A stretch of DNA of 64,000 bases from assembly GCA_041392165.1 (NCBI GenBank), contig JAWKMN010000004.1:248001-312000 (forward strand), given 5' to 3'. This document shows positions 1-9,283 of this stretch, one piece after another. The first letter of the stretch is position 1. The number at the start of each line of letters is the position of its first letter. The DNA is from Arenibacter sp041392165 (GTDB lineage: Bacteria; Bacteroidota; Bacteroidia; Flavobacteriales; Flavobacteriaceae). Under the pieces are notes generated by a model. The model was not told where the DNA came from and did no database searches. It was given only the letters and a program-made list of their open reading frames with translations. The translations under genes and the position numbers were made by a program.

Positions 1-10
1 AACAATTTTA

Positions 11-2143
11 ATGTTTTTATTAAATCCCTGTATCGGTTGGTCGCAAACCAATTATTCCGTCATGGATTTTTGGAAATATTATTCCGATGCCGAAAATTCA
101 CTCTACAGGCAACAAGTTGAACTTTCATTGGAAAGTATGGACAAAAGAAAGGAATCCATTTCACTGCTACGTACCCAGGAAGATTGGAACGATAGACAGC
201 AATTGGTAAAGGAAAAATTACTGGCGTCCGTAGGGCCTTTTCCTCCAAAGACCGATCTAAATCCCGTGGTGACCCAGCGAATTAAAAAAGAGGGATATAG
301 TGTAGAAAAGATCTATTTTGAATCCATGCCCGGAGTAAAGGTTACGGCCACATTTTTTATTCCCGAGGGGAAAAGAAGGAAACTGCCCAGCATTATATAT
401 TGTAGTGGTCATAGTGATTTGGGATTTAGGAGTGATACCTATCAGCATGTAATTCTGAATCTGGTTAAAAAAGGTTTTGCCGTTTTTGCATTTGACCCTT
501 ATGGGCAAGGGGAAAGAATACAATATTTTGATAAAAATGAAGGGAAGTCGCGTTTTGGTCCTACCCAGGAACATTCCTATCCAGGCGCACAGCTTTTTAT
601 AAATGGGGCCTCTGCGGCCAAGTATATGATATGGGACGGTATTAGGGCAGTGGATTATTTGCTTACACGTAAGGAAGTGGATCCAAACCGGATAGGGATT
701 ACCGGCAGGTCAGGAGGTGGCACCCAGTCCTCCTACATTGCCGCCTTTGATGACCGCATCAAGGCCTCTGCACCGGAATGTTATATCACCACCTTGGAAT
801 ATCAATTAAAATCTGGAGGTCCCCAGGATGTGGAACAGAATTTTCCACAAGGTATCCAACTTGGTTTGGATCATGCCGATCTTTTGGCAGTAAGAGTACC
901 CAAACCAACATTAATGATCACCACCACCCGGGATATTTTTAGTATTCAAGGGGCACGGGATACCTACAAGGAAGTGCAATTGGCGTACCAAGCTTTTGGC
1001 AGGTCGGATAATCTCCTGATGGTAGAGGACAATGCCGGGCATCAATCTACATTAAAGAACAGGGAAACCATGTACGCCTTTTTTCAGAAACATCTGGATA
1101 ATCCTGGAAATTCAGAGGATGAGGAAGTAACACTTTTTCCGGTGGAAGAATTGTTTGTTACGGAAACCGGTCAACTCTCAACATCGGTAGGGAGCCAATT
1201 TTTGTTCGATGTGAACCTTGCCTTGACCAAGGAAAATATGGAGGTGTTGAACAGGGAAAGACAGAACATGGACAAACATTCAACAAACCTAAAACAAAAA
1301 GTAAAAGTAATTTCGGGCTACACCCCAAGTACCAGGAAAGGCAAATTTATTTTTTCGGGACAGACGGAATTTGGAACATATTACCTTAATAAGTATTTGA
1401 TAGAGCTGCCCAAGGGCAATGTAATTCCGTTTGTGGCCTTTGTGCCCAAACGACCCAACAAACTATCGGCCCTATATCTTGATAATATATCCAATAAGCA
1501 GTCGGATGCGGCCTATGCCGTACCAATACACCTCGCTGAAAAAGGGGTAACGGTGATTGTGCCCGACTTACCGGGCTTTGGGGAAATGGGACCGGGATAT
1601 TTAAGGGGGGATGCCTATTTTGACAACACCTCTTATAACCAATGGTTTGCCGGTATTTTGAATGGAAAAAGTACGGTTGCCATCCATGTGGAAGCCATAA
1701 TCGCCCTGCTTCGGTTTTGTAGGGAAAACATGGAATTGGACCAAAATGCACTTATGGGCATTTCCAAAGGGGGCTTTAACTCCAGTTTACTGCATGCTGC
1801 GGCCATGGGGGAAGATTTTAAGGGCATGCTGTTCTTGGATCCCTTGCTTTCATTTGAATCCATAGTCTCGCAAAGGAGTTATAGGCCGGAACATATTCCC
1901 TTTACCGTTTCCGGTGCCTTGCCCCATTACGATCTTCCCGATTTGTCTGCGGCCTTTGCCCCAAATAAATTAATGTTGGTTCAGGATATAAACAATATGC
2001 CCAACGATTCCCTTTTAAGGTCTTATGATTTTGTAGCAAAGCAATATACTGCACTGGACAAAGCTTCCAACTTTTCTTTGGAAAAGGCCAATTTTAAAAG
2101 TCAGTTTGGGGATTTACTTGATGTTTTTATGAACGCACTTTAA
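11..2143 (+). CDS. Tandem alpha/beta-hydrolase (acetylxylan-esterase-like), probably 5'-truncated by window edge
   Basis: A 710-residue protein with two alpha/beta-hydrolase folds. The first (about residues 95-330) has the nucleophile elbow GRSGGG and an AFDPYGQGER segment as in acetylxylan-esterase/dienelactone-hydrolase-like enzymes. The second (about 470-700) has the elbow GISKGG. A hydrophobic stretch ending in WSQ at the very N-terminus looks like the end of a signal peptide. The frame stays open to the window edge, so the true start is probably upstream and the protein is likely exported. The substrate is not evident; an esterase acting on acylated carbohydrates is an inference from the family and from the carbohydrate genes nearby. 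Convergent with the next gene on the other strand. Confidence 0.75.
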   Translation: MFLLNPCIGWSQTNYSVMDFWKYYSDAENSLYRQQVELSLESMDKRKESISLLRTQEDWNDRQQLVKEKLLASVGPFPPKTDLNPVVTQRIKKEGYSVEKIYFESMPGVKVTATFFIPEGKRRKLPSIIYCSGHSDLGFRSDTYQHVILNLVKKGFAVFAFDPYGQGERIQYFDKNEGKSRFGPTQEHSYPGAQLFINGASAAKYMIWDGIRAVDYLLTRKEVDPNRIGITGRSGGGTQSSYIAAFDDRIKASAPECYITTLEYQLKSGGPQDVEQNFPQGIQLGLDHADLLAVRVPKPTLMITTTRDIFSIQGARDTYKEVQLAYQAFGRSDNLLMVEDNAGHQSTLKNRETMYAFFQKHLDNPGNSEDEEVTLFPVEELFVTETGQLSTSVGSQFLFDVNLALTKENMEVLNRERQNMDKHSTNLKQKVKVISGYTPSTRKGKFIFSGQTEFGTYYLNKYLIELPKGNVIPFVAFVPKRPNKLSALYLDNISNKQSDAAYAVPIHLAEKGVTVIVPDLPGFGEMGPGYLRGDAYFDNTSYNQWFAGILNGKSTVAIHVEAIIALLRFCRENMELDQNALMGISKGGFNSSLLHAAAMGEDFKGMLFLDPLLSFESIVSQRSYRPEHIPFTVSGALPHYDLPDLSAAFAPNKLMLVQDINNMPNDSLLRSYDFVAKQYTALDKASNFSLEKANFKSQFGDLLDVFMNAL

Positions 2144-2183
2144 TTATTTGTGTACATGCTTTTATGCATAGACCTTGGGCCGA

Positions 2184-3188
2184 TCAAATATTTATCTTGC
2201 TCTGATTCTGAAGTCGTGGGTCTGTGGATTTTATAGAAACGGGTCTGTTTTCCATTACTTCTGTGATTCTCTCCATGGTCTCTACTTCCAACCTGTGCAT
2301 GGCTTCATGGGTATAAAATGTTAAATGGGGCAGAAGGATAACATTGTCCATGTTATAAAGTCTTTTTAACGGATGGTCATTTTGGTTCAAGGGCTCCAAG
2401 CTGTAGACATCAAGTCCGGCGCCCGCAATTTGTTTTTTTTCCAAGGCATCCAGAAGAGCCATTTCATCTATCAAGGCTCCCCGGGCAGAATTGATTATTA
2501 TGGTATTTGGTTTCATTACCTCAAACTCCTTGGCCCCTATGAGATGTTTGGTCTCCTTGTTCAAAACGGCATGAAGTGAAATAAAATCGCACTCCTTGAT
2601 CATTTCCGTGAGGTCGTTATATTTCTGGATTCCTTTTTTTGCCAATTCTTCTTTCGATTTTCCGGGGTCGTAACCAATAACTTTGGCCCTAAACCCCAGG
2701 CCCGCTATTCTCGCCATACTGCTTCCTATTTTACCACAACCAACGATACCCAACGTTTTTTCGGCAATATCCAATCCCAACCACTCCTGACTTGGCCATA
2801 CCCAAGCCTTGCTATCCATTTGTTTTTGCAACAGGGGCAATTTTTTGGCCAGTGCAATCATCATGGCAAAGGCCCCTTCTGCTACGGTCTCCTCTGCGTA
2901 TTCCGGAATATTCACCACTACCACGCCCAGTGCATTGGCGGCCGGAATATCTATGGCATCTATTCCTACCCCATACTTTATGATTGCTTTGAGCTTCTTT
3001 GCAGAATCTAAGACTTTTTTGGTAATAGGAGTGTAGCACATTAATAGGATATCGCAATCTTCCAATTCCTTCATTAGAATTTCTTCCGATACCCCGTCCG
3101 GGAGTAATATAAGGTCATGCCCTTTTTCCTTAAGTGTTTGGTCTACAAATGGAGTTTCCAGCTCCATATCGGTTCTTACTATCTTCAT
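2184..3188 (-). CDS. D-2-hydroxyacid dehydrogenase (NAD-dependent, SerA-like)
   Basis: 334 residues, normal for the D-isomer-specific 2-hydroxyacid dehydrogenase family. The nucleotide-binding loop GIVGCGKIGSSMA lies near residue 148. The expected catalytic Arg (NSARGALID), Glu (VYSLEP) and His (LPHLTFYTHE) are all present in the usual order, so it should be active. Family members reduce 2-keto acids or oxidise 3-phosphoglycerate. The C-terminal ACT domain of many SerA proteins is missing, so a general 2-ketoacid reductase or glycerate/hydroxypyruvate reductase is as likely as serine synthesis. It lies downstream of the Lrp-type regulator on the same strand, about 80 bp away, which hints at a link to amino-acid turnover. 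Confidence 0.88.
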   Translation of the reverse strand: MKIVRTDMELETPFVDQTLKEKGHDLILLPDGVSEEILMKELEDCDILLMCYTPITKKVLDSAKKLKAIIKYGVGIDAIDIPAANALGVVVVNIPEYAEETVAEGAFAMMIALAKKLPLLQKQMDSKAWVWPSQEWLGLDIAEKTLGIVGCGKIGSSMARIAGLGFRAKVIGYDPGKSKEELAKKGIQKYNDLTEMIKECDFISLHAVLNKETKHLIGAKEFEVMKPNTIIINSARGALIDEMALLDALEKKQIAGAGLDVYSLEPLNQNDHPLKRLYNMDNVILLPHLTFYTHEAMHRLEVETMERITEVMENRPVSIKSTDPRLQNQSKINI

Positions 3189-3271
3189 AATATTAAAGGG
3201 TCTGTGTATGCAAAACCGTAATTTTCATGTTTAAATTGGCCATTAAAACAAATGTAAAAAAGCAGTGGGAA

Positions 3272-3733
3272 TTAAATGTAGTATTCCGAAGAATGTTTTA
3301 TTTCTTTCAGGACAAAGGTACTGTTGAGAACACCTATATTTTCTATCTTGGAAAGTTTGGTCTTTACAAAATCATGATATTCCTCCAGACTTTTGGTATG
3401 GATCTTTAGGATAAAATCTACCTGCCCCGCCAAATGGTAGCATTCCTGTACCTCTTCCAAACCCTGAACCTGTGCCTCAAACTTTTCAATAAAGGCTTCA
3501 TTGTGGTACCTCATGGATACTTGGCATATAACGGTTATGGATCGGTCTATCTGCTTTTTGTCCAGTATGGCCACATATTTTTTAATAACGCCTTGTCTTT
3601 CCAGTCTACGGATTCTTTCATAAACGGGGGAGGCGGTAAGATTGAGGATGGCTGCAATTTCTTTTGCCGTTTTTTTGGAATCCTTTTGCAAAATCCTCAG
3701 TATGGTAATATCGGTCATATCCAATTGCTCCAT
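3272..3733 (-). CDS. Lrp/AsnC family transcriptional regulator
   Basis: 153 residues with the classic two-part layout: an N-terminal winged helix-turn-helix (about residues 5-60, including LQKDSKKTAKEIAAILNLT) and a C-terminal RAM/ACT-like effector domain (about 65-145). Such proteins form octamers or hexadecamers that bind amino acids and control amino-acid genes. It is divergent from the threonine degradation pair tdh-kbl across about 180 AT-rich bases, the usual geometry for an Lrp member regulating its neighbour and itself. That it senses threonine, glycine or leucine is inference from this context only. Confidence 0.9.
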   Translation of the reverse strand: MEQLDMTDITILRILQKDSKKTAKEIAAILNLTASPVYERIRRLERQGVIKKYVAILDKKQIDRSITVICQVSMRYHNEAFIEKFEAQVQGLEEVQECYHLAGQVDFILKIHTKSLEEYHDFVKTKLSKIENIGVLNSTFVLKEIKHSSEYYI

Positions 3734-3914
3734 AGTAGTCCTAAAATTTACTTTTAAATGTACATTTTTTTATATAAAAAAGTAAATATAACTTTTAACT
3801 GTTAGTATATCAGTAATTATAACTTAAATAATTATATTATATAATTATTAGTGTTGTATTTAGTAATTTTGATAGTGATTAACACTTTCCTTTATCGTGT
3901 TAAAACAATGTATT
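3734..3914. promoter_or_regulatory. Divergent Lrp / tdh-kbl control region
   Basis: Very AT-rich divergent spacer. On the plus strand TAATTTTG (3864-3871) matches the Bacteroidota -7 box TAnnTTTG, about 45 bp before the tdh ATG at 3915. A near-palindrome AGTGATTAACACT (3874-3886) directly follows and could be a regulator site. No convincing -33 element was found, so the exact promoter is uncertain. Confidence 0.4.
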
Positions 3915-4865
3915 ATGAAAGCAAAAGTTCTAGTAATAGGGGCCAATGGGCAATTAGGATCTGTGCTTGTAAAAGAGCTGCAGTATCGTTATGGTTTGGA
4001 TAAGGTGATAGCTTCCGATATACAGAAAAGACATAATTTTAAGGGGATATTTGAAGCGTTGGATGCCACTGATAGAGTACAATTGACAGAGGTTGTTTTA
4101 AGACATGGCATTACCCAAATCTATCATTTGGCAGCAATTTTGTCGGCCAAGGGAGAAGCGGATCCGTTGGCAACTTGGGAGCTTAATATGAAGATGCTCT
4201 TCAATGTATTGGAAGTGTCCAGAACCCATGGAATGGATAAGGTATTCTTTCCTAGTTCCATTGCCGTTTTTGGGGAGGATGCCCCTATGGCGGACACGCC
4301 TAACAAAGCCTATTTGAACCCGGCAACCGTTTATGGAATGAGCAAGGCGGCAGGCGAACAATGGGCGCAATATTATTTTTTAAGATATGGTTTGGACGTA
4401 AGGTCGCTTCGTTATCCCGGAGTCATTGGATACCAATCCCTGCCAGGGGGAGGTACAACGGATTATGCCGTGGATATTTTTCATAAGGCCGTCTTAGAAG
4501 AGGAGTTTGTCTGCTTCTTAAATGAAGATACTACCCTTCCTATGATTTTCATGGATGACGCCATAAGGGCCACCTTGGAATTAATGGAGGCACCCAGGGA
4601 AAATATTAAAATAAGAACGGCCTATAATCTTTCAGGAAGTAGTTTTTCGCCAGGGGATATGGTAAAGGAAATCCGTAAATTTTATCCGGAGTTCAAAATA
4701 AGATATGAACCGGATTTTAGGCAGGATATTGCTGCCTGTTGGCCGAAATCTATAAACGATATTGAGGCAGCCATGGATTGGGGATGGAAACCTCAATACA
4801 ATTTGGAAACGATTGTACGGACCATGATCGAAAAACTGGGAGAACAGTATGTGGCACAGCAATAA
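3915..4865 (+). CDS. tdh: L-threonine 3-dehydrogenase, short-chain (SDR) type
   Basis: An extended SDR/epimerase-fold protein of 316 residues, starting at ATG 3915; an in-frame GTG 18 bases upstream is less likely. The Rossmann motif is VIGANGQLG near residue 8. The catalytic set is Ser115 (PSSIAVFG), Tyr140 and Lys144 (TVYGMSKAAGEQW). The motifs match the bacteroidete and vertebrate short-chain threonine dehydrogenases rather than the zinc-dependent E. coli type. It oxidises L-threonine to 2-amino-3-ketobutyrate with NAD+. The next gene, 70 bp downstream, encodes the enzyme that consumes this product, which strongly supports the assignment over a generic sugar epimerase. Confidence 0.9.
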   Translation: MKAKVLVIGANGQLGSVLVKELQYRYGLDKVIASDIQKRHNFKGIFEALDATDRVQLTEVVLRHGITQIYHLAAILSAKGEADPLATWELNMKMLFNVLEVSRTHGMDKVFFPSSIAVFGEDAPMADTPNKAYLNPATVYGMSKAAGEQWAQYYFLRYGLDVRSLRYPGVIGYQSLPGGGTTDYAVDIFHKAVLEEEFVCFLNEDTTLPMIFMDDAIRATLELMEAPRENIKIRTAYNLSGSSFSPGDMVKEIRKFYPEFKIRYEPDFRQDIAACWPKSINDIEAAMDWGWKPQYNLETIVRTMIEKLGEQYVAQQ

Positions 4866-4934
4866 ATGTATTGGGCCGATTAAGCAAAACAGAATGTCCT
4901 TAATGAGGCAGGACACTTAAAATTAAAAATAGAT

Positions 4935-6122
4935 ATGTATTCTACAGTCAAAAACGCATTACAGGGAGAGCTTGAGGCTATAAAGGCCGAAGGACTTTAT
5001 AAAGAAGAAAGGATAATTACAACCCCCCAGGGGGCGGAGATACAAACTTCCAATACCAAGAATGTACTTAATTTTTGTGCCAACAATTATTTGGGGCTTT
5101 CTGCCCATCCGGAAGTTATAAAGGCAGGAAAGGAGGCCATTGACACCCATGGGTATGGGCTATCCTCTGTCCGTTTTATTTGCGGTACCCAAGATATCCA
5201 TAAGGAATTGGAACGCAAGACCGCCGAATTTTTGGGAATGGAGGATTGTATCCTGTACGCTGCGGCTTTTGATGCCAATGGAGGATTGTTCGAACCCATT
5301 CTTGGAGCTGAAGATGCTATTATTTCGGATGCCTTGAACCATGCTTCCATCATTGACGGGATACGGTTATGCAAGGCAAAACGCTTTAGGTATGAGCACA
5401 ACTCCATGAAGGATTTGGAGGAACAACTAAAAGCGGCCCATGGTTCACGAAGAATATTGATTGTGACCGATGGTTCCTTTTCAATGGACGGAACCATTGC
5501 ACAATTGGATAAAATCTGTGATTTGGCCGATAAATATGGGGCCATGGTCATGATAGACGAATGTCATTCCACCGGCTTTTTAGGTGCCAGTGGCCGCGGT
5601 TCCCATGAATATAGAAATGTAATGGGAAGGATAGATATCATAACAGGAACCTATGGTAAAGCCCTAGGGGGAGCCTCGGGAGGATTTACGGCGGCCAGAA
5701 AGGAAATTGTGGATATGCTAAGGCAACGTTCTAGGCCCTATTTGTTTTCCAATACCTTGGCGCCTTCAATAGTTGGGGCTTCCATAAAAGTACTGGATCT
5801 TCTTTCCTCTTCCACTGCACTTAGGGACAAGCTTGAAGCAAATACCATTTATTTCCGATCTGCAATGACTGCATCCGGTTTTGATATCGTACCGGGAGAT
5901 CACCCTATTGTGCCGGTAATGCTCTATGAGGCCCCATTGGCCCAGGAGTTTGCTGCCAAATTATTGGAGGAGGGCATTTATGTAATCGGTTTTTTCTATC
6001 CGGTCGTTCCCAAAGGGAAAGCCAGAATTAGGGTACAATTGTCTGCAGCCCATGAACGGCAACATTTGGTAAACGCAGTGGAGGCCTTTACCAAAGTAGG
6101 GAAGGCACTTAGGGTGATATGA
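4935..6122 (+). CDS. kbl: Glycine C-acetyltransferase (2-amino-3-ketobutyrate CoA ligase)
   Basis: 395 residues, the expected length for a PLP-dependent alpha-oxoamine synthase. The cofactor lysine is K242 in GTYGKALGGASGG, with the PLP-binding DECHSTGFLG just before it. It cleaves 2-amino-3-ketobutyrate with CoA to glycine and acetyl-CoA. Placed 70 bp after tdh on the same strand, it completes the threonine-to-glycine pathway, and the Lrp-like gene upstream is the obvious candidate regulator. Close relatives in the fold (serine palmitoyltransferase, BioF) are less likely given the neighbour. Confidence 0.93.
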   Translation: MYSTVKNALQGELEAIKAEGLYKEERIITTPQGAEIQTSNTKNVLNFCANNYLGLSAHPEVIKAGKEAIDTHGYGLSSVRFICGTQDIHKELERKTAEFLGMEDCILYAAAFDANGGLFEPILGAEDAIISDALNHASIIDGIRLCKAKRFRYEHNSMKDLEEQLKAAHGSRRILIVTDGSFSMDGTIAQLDKICDLADKYGAMVMIDECHSTGFLGASGRGSHEYRNVMGRIDIITGTYGKALGGASGGFTAARKEIVDMLRQRSRPYLFSNTLAPSIVGASIKVLDLLSSSTALRDKLEANTIYFRSAMTASGFDIVPGDHPIVPVMLYEAPLAQEFAAKLLEEGIYVIGFFYPVVPKGKARIRVQLSAAHERQHLVNAVEAFTKVGKALRVI

Positions 6123-6235
6123 TTTTTCTTTTAACGTCTGGAGCTATAAGGATATTAAGTATACTATATAAAATTGAAATAAATATAAGAAGGAATTAAA
6201 GACCTACCTTGACCTTTTGGGGATTAGGATTATTC

Positions 6236-6449
6236 TAATCTTTATAATTCCCAACGGCTCTGCCTCGGGGTTTTCGATCATACCTTACTTTGGGGGAGAT
6301 CGGAATTGCTTTTTCGCAATTCCGGGTGGGGCAAAATACAAAATTTCGGCTTTTGGCCCTAAGGCCAAAATGAAACCGATAGCTATCGGTACGGCGAAAT
6401 ACCTCTACGGCTCTGCCTTGGGGATAGTCGGTTTCAAGAAATTTTTTAT
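6236..6449 (+). repeat. Hairpin-rich dispersed repeat, copy 1
   Basis: About 214 bp, repeated near-identically at 17651-17863 and in a more diverged form at 48066-48259, all in the same orientation. It contains several short palindromes: GGAATTGC/GCAATTCC around a T-rich loop, TTTTGGCC/GGCCAAAA, and CCGATAGCTATCGG. It ends in a shared module GATAGTCGGTTTCAAGAA followed by a T-run. Located downstream of kbl. Both strands are open here by chance; shared frames break in copy 3. Confidence 0.85.
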
Positions 6450-6545
6450 GGATAAGATTAAAAAGCGTCATTGTACGCCGATAGAATAAGCTCGCTGGAC
6501 CGGTACCTTCATGATTGGCCCTGTCAGTAGATAGGGCTTGTCTTA

Positions 6546-6578
6546 AGGATAGCTGGTTTTAAGAAATTCTTTATTTTG
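6546..6578 (+). repeat. Partial copy of the repeat's 3' module
   Basis: AGGATAGCTGGTTTTAAGAA followed by a T-rich tail resembles the last about 30 bp of the 214-bp repeat just upstream. It suggests decay or a nested second copy in the 590-bp gap between kbl and the next gene. Nothing else was recognised in that gap. Confidence 0.5.
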
Positions 6579-6714
6579 GTTGGGAAGGAAAATTTTCTTC
6601 GGAATTACTCCTTTTGACGCCCTTAGGCTTTATATTTTGGAAATGGGCTACTATTTGCCTGTTGAATATTCAAATAGGAATGTTTAACTTTAAAAAAAAT
6701 ATAATGATCCAACC

Positions 6715-7851
6715 ATGTATAAAATAACTGCTTTTAAAGTATTTTCAGTAGTATCCTTTTTAGGATTTTCCTTCACCTTAATGGCACAAAATGCCCAGCA
6801 CGATCATACACACCATGCGCATGAACATAATGACATGGCCCATCATCACCCGCATGGCCCAATGCCCTCTGATGAAATACCCAAGCAGGCAAAATTGATA
6901 ACGGGCCAGGGGGAATTTGTTTTTTCATGGGACCAGGAATTAACGGCGGCCTTTCCTAAGGAGGCCCGTAAATTTGAACCTGGAATGCACGGAGGATTTA
7001 ACGAAGATCCTGAAACGGGTATTGTGTATACGGGAATACCCGGCTATGGATTATGTGCCATTAGCCCCGATTTAACAAAATGGTCTACCCTCGGTTTTGA
7101 CGAACGTTTAAAGGACAATATCCACGGTATCGTTTTCTTTGTCCATAAAGGGGAAAAATACTTGGCAGTGGCACAGGAGGGGAAAAGGGTTCTTGTACTT
7201 ACCCTGGACGGAACGATAGTTAGTGAAATTTTGAAGCCTACCGGAAATGAATTCAAATTTGATGAAGCCAATGAGTTTTTCGGGTCAAAAGACAGTAATT
7301 TTGGAGTTACGGATGTAACCTATCTTAATGGTACACTATATGTGGCCCATGGTTATTCGGCAGGCGATTTTGTAATGACCATAAAGGAGAAGAACGGTGT
7401 TTGGAGCTGGGGAAAACTGGCCTGGGGAGGAAAAGGGGATAAGCCCGGGCAGTTTCAGACCGCACATGGTATCTATGCCCATGAAAATCATATTCTCGTG
7501 GCCAATAGGGCAGCAGGGCAGGTAGTAAAGTTTACCAAGAAGGGCAAGTTTGTGGAAACTTTTAATGACATACCGGAAGGCAGTCTGGTATGTAACATTT
7601 CCTTTGAAGCGGAGCATTACTTCCTAAATGCCTTACAGGCCATAGGCGAACAAAAATCGGCGCCTATCTATGTGCATTCCGGGGAGAAGTTGCTTTCTAC
7701 CGTAATTCCGGGAGATTTGGATATTCCTGTATTAACCAATATTCATCAGGTTTGGCCGCATATTGTTACGAAAAACGGATCCAAACAATTGTATCTTTTG
7801 GTCCATGGATGGAACAAAGGAAAATTTGCCGTCTTGAAAATGGAAAAATAA
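6715..7851 (+). CDS. Secreted NHL-type beta-propeller with His-rich N-terminus
   Basis: 378 residues. A signal peptide (about residues 1-24, ending LMAQ) is followed by a histidine-rich segment (about 28-50, repeated HDH, HHAH and HHHPHG) and then repeated blades such as ITGQGEFVFSWD, HGIVFFVHKGEKYLAVAQEG and HGIYAHENHILVANRAAG, typical of NHL/6-bladed propellers. It probably acts in the periplasm or at the outer surface. The His tract suggests metal binding, with copper, zinc or nickel possible. No enzymatic residues can be assigned. It sits alone between the repeat region and a terminator, so there is no operon context. Confidence 0.7.
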   Translation: MYKITAFKVFSVVSFLGFSFTLMAQNAQHDHTHHAHEHNDMAHHHPHGPMPSDEIPKQAKLITGQGEFVFSWDQELTAAFPKEARKFEPGMHGGFNEDPETGIVYTGIPGYGLCAISPDLTKWSTLGFDERLKDNIHGIVFFVHKGEKYLAVAQEGKRVLVLTLDGTIVSEILKPTGNEFKFDEANEFFGSKDSNFGVTDVTYLNGTLYVAHGYSAGDFVMTIKEKNGVWSWGKLAWGGKGDKPGQFQTAHGIYAHENHILVANRAAGQVVKFTKKGKFVETFNDIPEGSLVCNISFEAEHYFLNALQAIGEQKSAPIYVHSGEKLLSTVIPGDLDIPVLTNIHQVWPHIVTKNGSKQLYLLVHGWNKGKFAVLKMEK

Positions 7852-7857
7852 TAGACT

Positions 7858-7896
7858 AAGGCCCCCCTGTTTTTAAGGAGGCCTTCTTTTTTTTTA
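7858..7896 (+). terminator. Intrinsic terminator of the propeller gene
   Basis: A stem of AAGGCC(C)CC pairing with GG(A)GGCCTT around a T-rich loop, followed by at least nine Ts, begins 7 bp after the stop codon and lies between convergent genes. Confidence 0.85.
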
Positions 7897-7904
7897 TCGA
7901 TCGG

Positions 7905-8909
7905 CTATTTTATAGGGGTCAAAATAATATTGCGATAGGCTACCTTACCATGATCTCCCTGTAGGTAAATGGGCCCGGGACTTAACACATCTGCTGACAT
8001 AGCGCCACCAGTAGGCCCCCAAACAGGTTGATTGTCAATTATTTTTTTACCGTTAAAGATTACTGTCAAATGTCGGTCTACCAATGTAATATCAAACGAC
8101 TGCCATTCCCCGGCAGGTTTTTCGGCAGCCTCGCTTGGAGTAATACGGCTATATAGGGCACCCATATTATGGCTGTCCAACTCCTTGCCATAAGAATCCA
8201 CTACCTGGATTTCATATAGTCCGCGTAGATAAACACCACTATTGTTGCCTTCGGGAACCATGACTTCCAACTTTAGGTTAAAATCGCTAAAGTCCTGTTG
8301 GGTTCTAATGTTGCCATAAGAGATATGTTCACCATCTTTTGGTTGCACGGGATCGTTCATTAGCATACCATCCACTACCTTAAAACCGTTGGATTTTTTA
8401 GGGTCTATTAATTTCCAACCGTTCAAATCCTTCCCGTTGAACAATTTGATCGGCTTTTCAAATTTCAGTTTGGATAGATCGGGTGTATCTGGCATGGGGG
8501 GCATACGTTTACCGGTAAATTTCTTGACGGACACTCCATTTCCGGACCTATTGGGTCCGCTCATGGTACCCTCTAAGATATCTCCCACCTTTTTAATTTC
8601 CAAGGTATAGGTTACAGTATGGCTGCGATCGGGACTCCTTTTGACCTGATTGGTTCGGGTAACCACTAGCGTATTTTCGTCTATTAGATAAACATTGGCC
8701 ACGGGAACCACACTACCACCGATCCATAATAGTTCGGCATCCAAAAAACCCTGTTCTTCATGTACTTTGAGCCAACCGGCACCCCCACCTTCAATATCAA
8801 GGCCCCACATGCCCATAAAAGGATTGGCCAAAAGAGGTGTTACCGTATTATTTGCCAAACCGTTAAGGGCAATAAAAAGTAATGTAATAATAGTAATTAT
8901 CCGTTTCAT
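7905..8909 (-). CDS. Secreted DUF1080 protein (3-keto-disaccharide hydrolase-like)
   Basis: 334 residues with a signal peptide (residues 1-20). Residues about 25-135 form a lipocalin-like beta region. From about 150 a DUF1080 domain begins with LFNGKDLNGWK, continues through NNSGVYLRG and ends with QGDHGKVAYRNI, the hallmark strings of the family. DUF1080 domains are concanavalin-like folds; some cleave 3-keto-glycosides made by Gfo/Idh/MocA oxidoreductases. A Gfo/Idh/MocA oxidoreductase is encoded 2 kb away, so a joint role in 3-keto-sugar metabolism is plausible but unproven. Confidence 0.8.
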   Translation of the reverse strand: MKRIITIITLLFIALNGLANNTVTPLLANPFMGMWGLDIEGGGAGWLKVHEEQGFLDAELLWIGGSVVPVANVYLIDENTLVVTRTNQVKRSPDRSHTVTYTLEIKKVGDILEGTMSGPNRSGNGVSVKKFTGKRMPPMPDTPDLSKLKFEKPIKLFNGKDLNGWKLIDPKKSNGFKVVDGMLMNDPVQPKDGEHISYGNIRTQQDFSDFNLKLEVMVPEGNNSGVYLRGLYEIQVVDSYGKELDSHNMGALYSRITPSEAAEKPAGEWQSFDITLVDRHLTVIFNGKKIIDNQPVWGPTGGAMSADVLSPGPIYLQGDHGKVAYRNIILTPIK

Positions 8910-9283
8910 TATGCTGTGCTTTTGTATAGGTTAATGTATATGTCAATGAGATTTTTTGATATCTATGGAAGATAATAAATTAATTAACGCGAAGATTAAT
9001 TTCAATACTATAAATTAAACCTGGCATCCGAGTGACGATACTGCTGTGGTCTATTTCAAAGGTCATCGTTGAAAGGGCCATGCAAGTGAACAAAGGATAT
9101 GGATATTTGAAAAGAGCCTTGATTATTAATCGAAATTCTTTATTTTGGCATAGAAATTTCCGGTATCGGTTTTGCACGATTTAGGTGGATTGTTCTTGGG
9201 CCTATTGTTGTGATATGACCAATATCATAGGATAAAAATCCTTGGTCGGATATTTTTAAACCACTAATATAAAATAGTACACT
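8910..9283. other. Intergenic gap without a recognised gene
   Basis: 374 bp between divergent genes. It must carry both promoters, but no clear -7/-33 pair was found and no convincing short gene was seen. Confidence 0.5.

Noticed and set aside
6217..6489. Open frames on both strands through repeat copies 1 and 2 (about 70-90 codons, similar between the copies)
   Set aside because: The similarity is explained by the DNA repeat itself. Frames are open on both strands at once, and copy 3 breaks them with small deletions, so selection on a protein is not supported.
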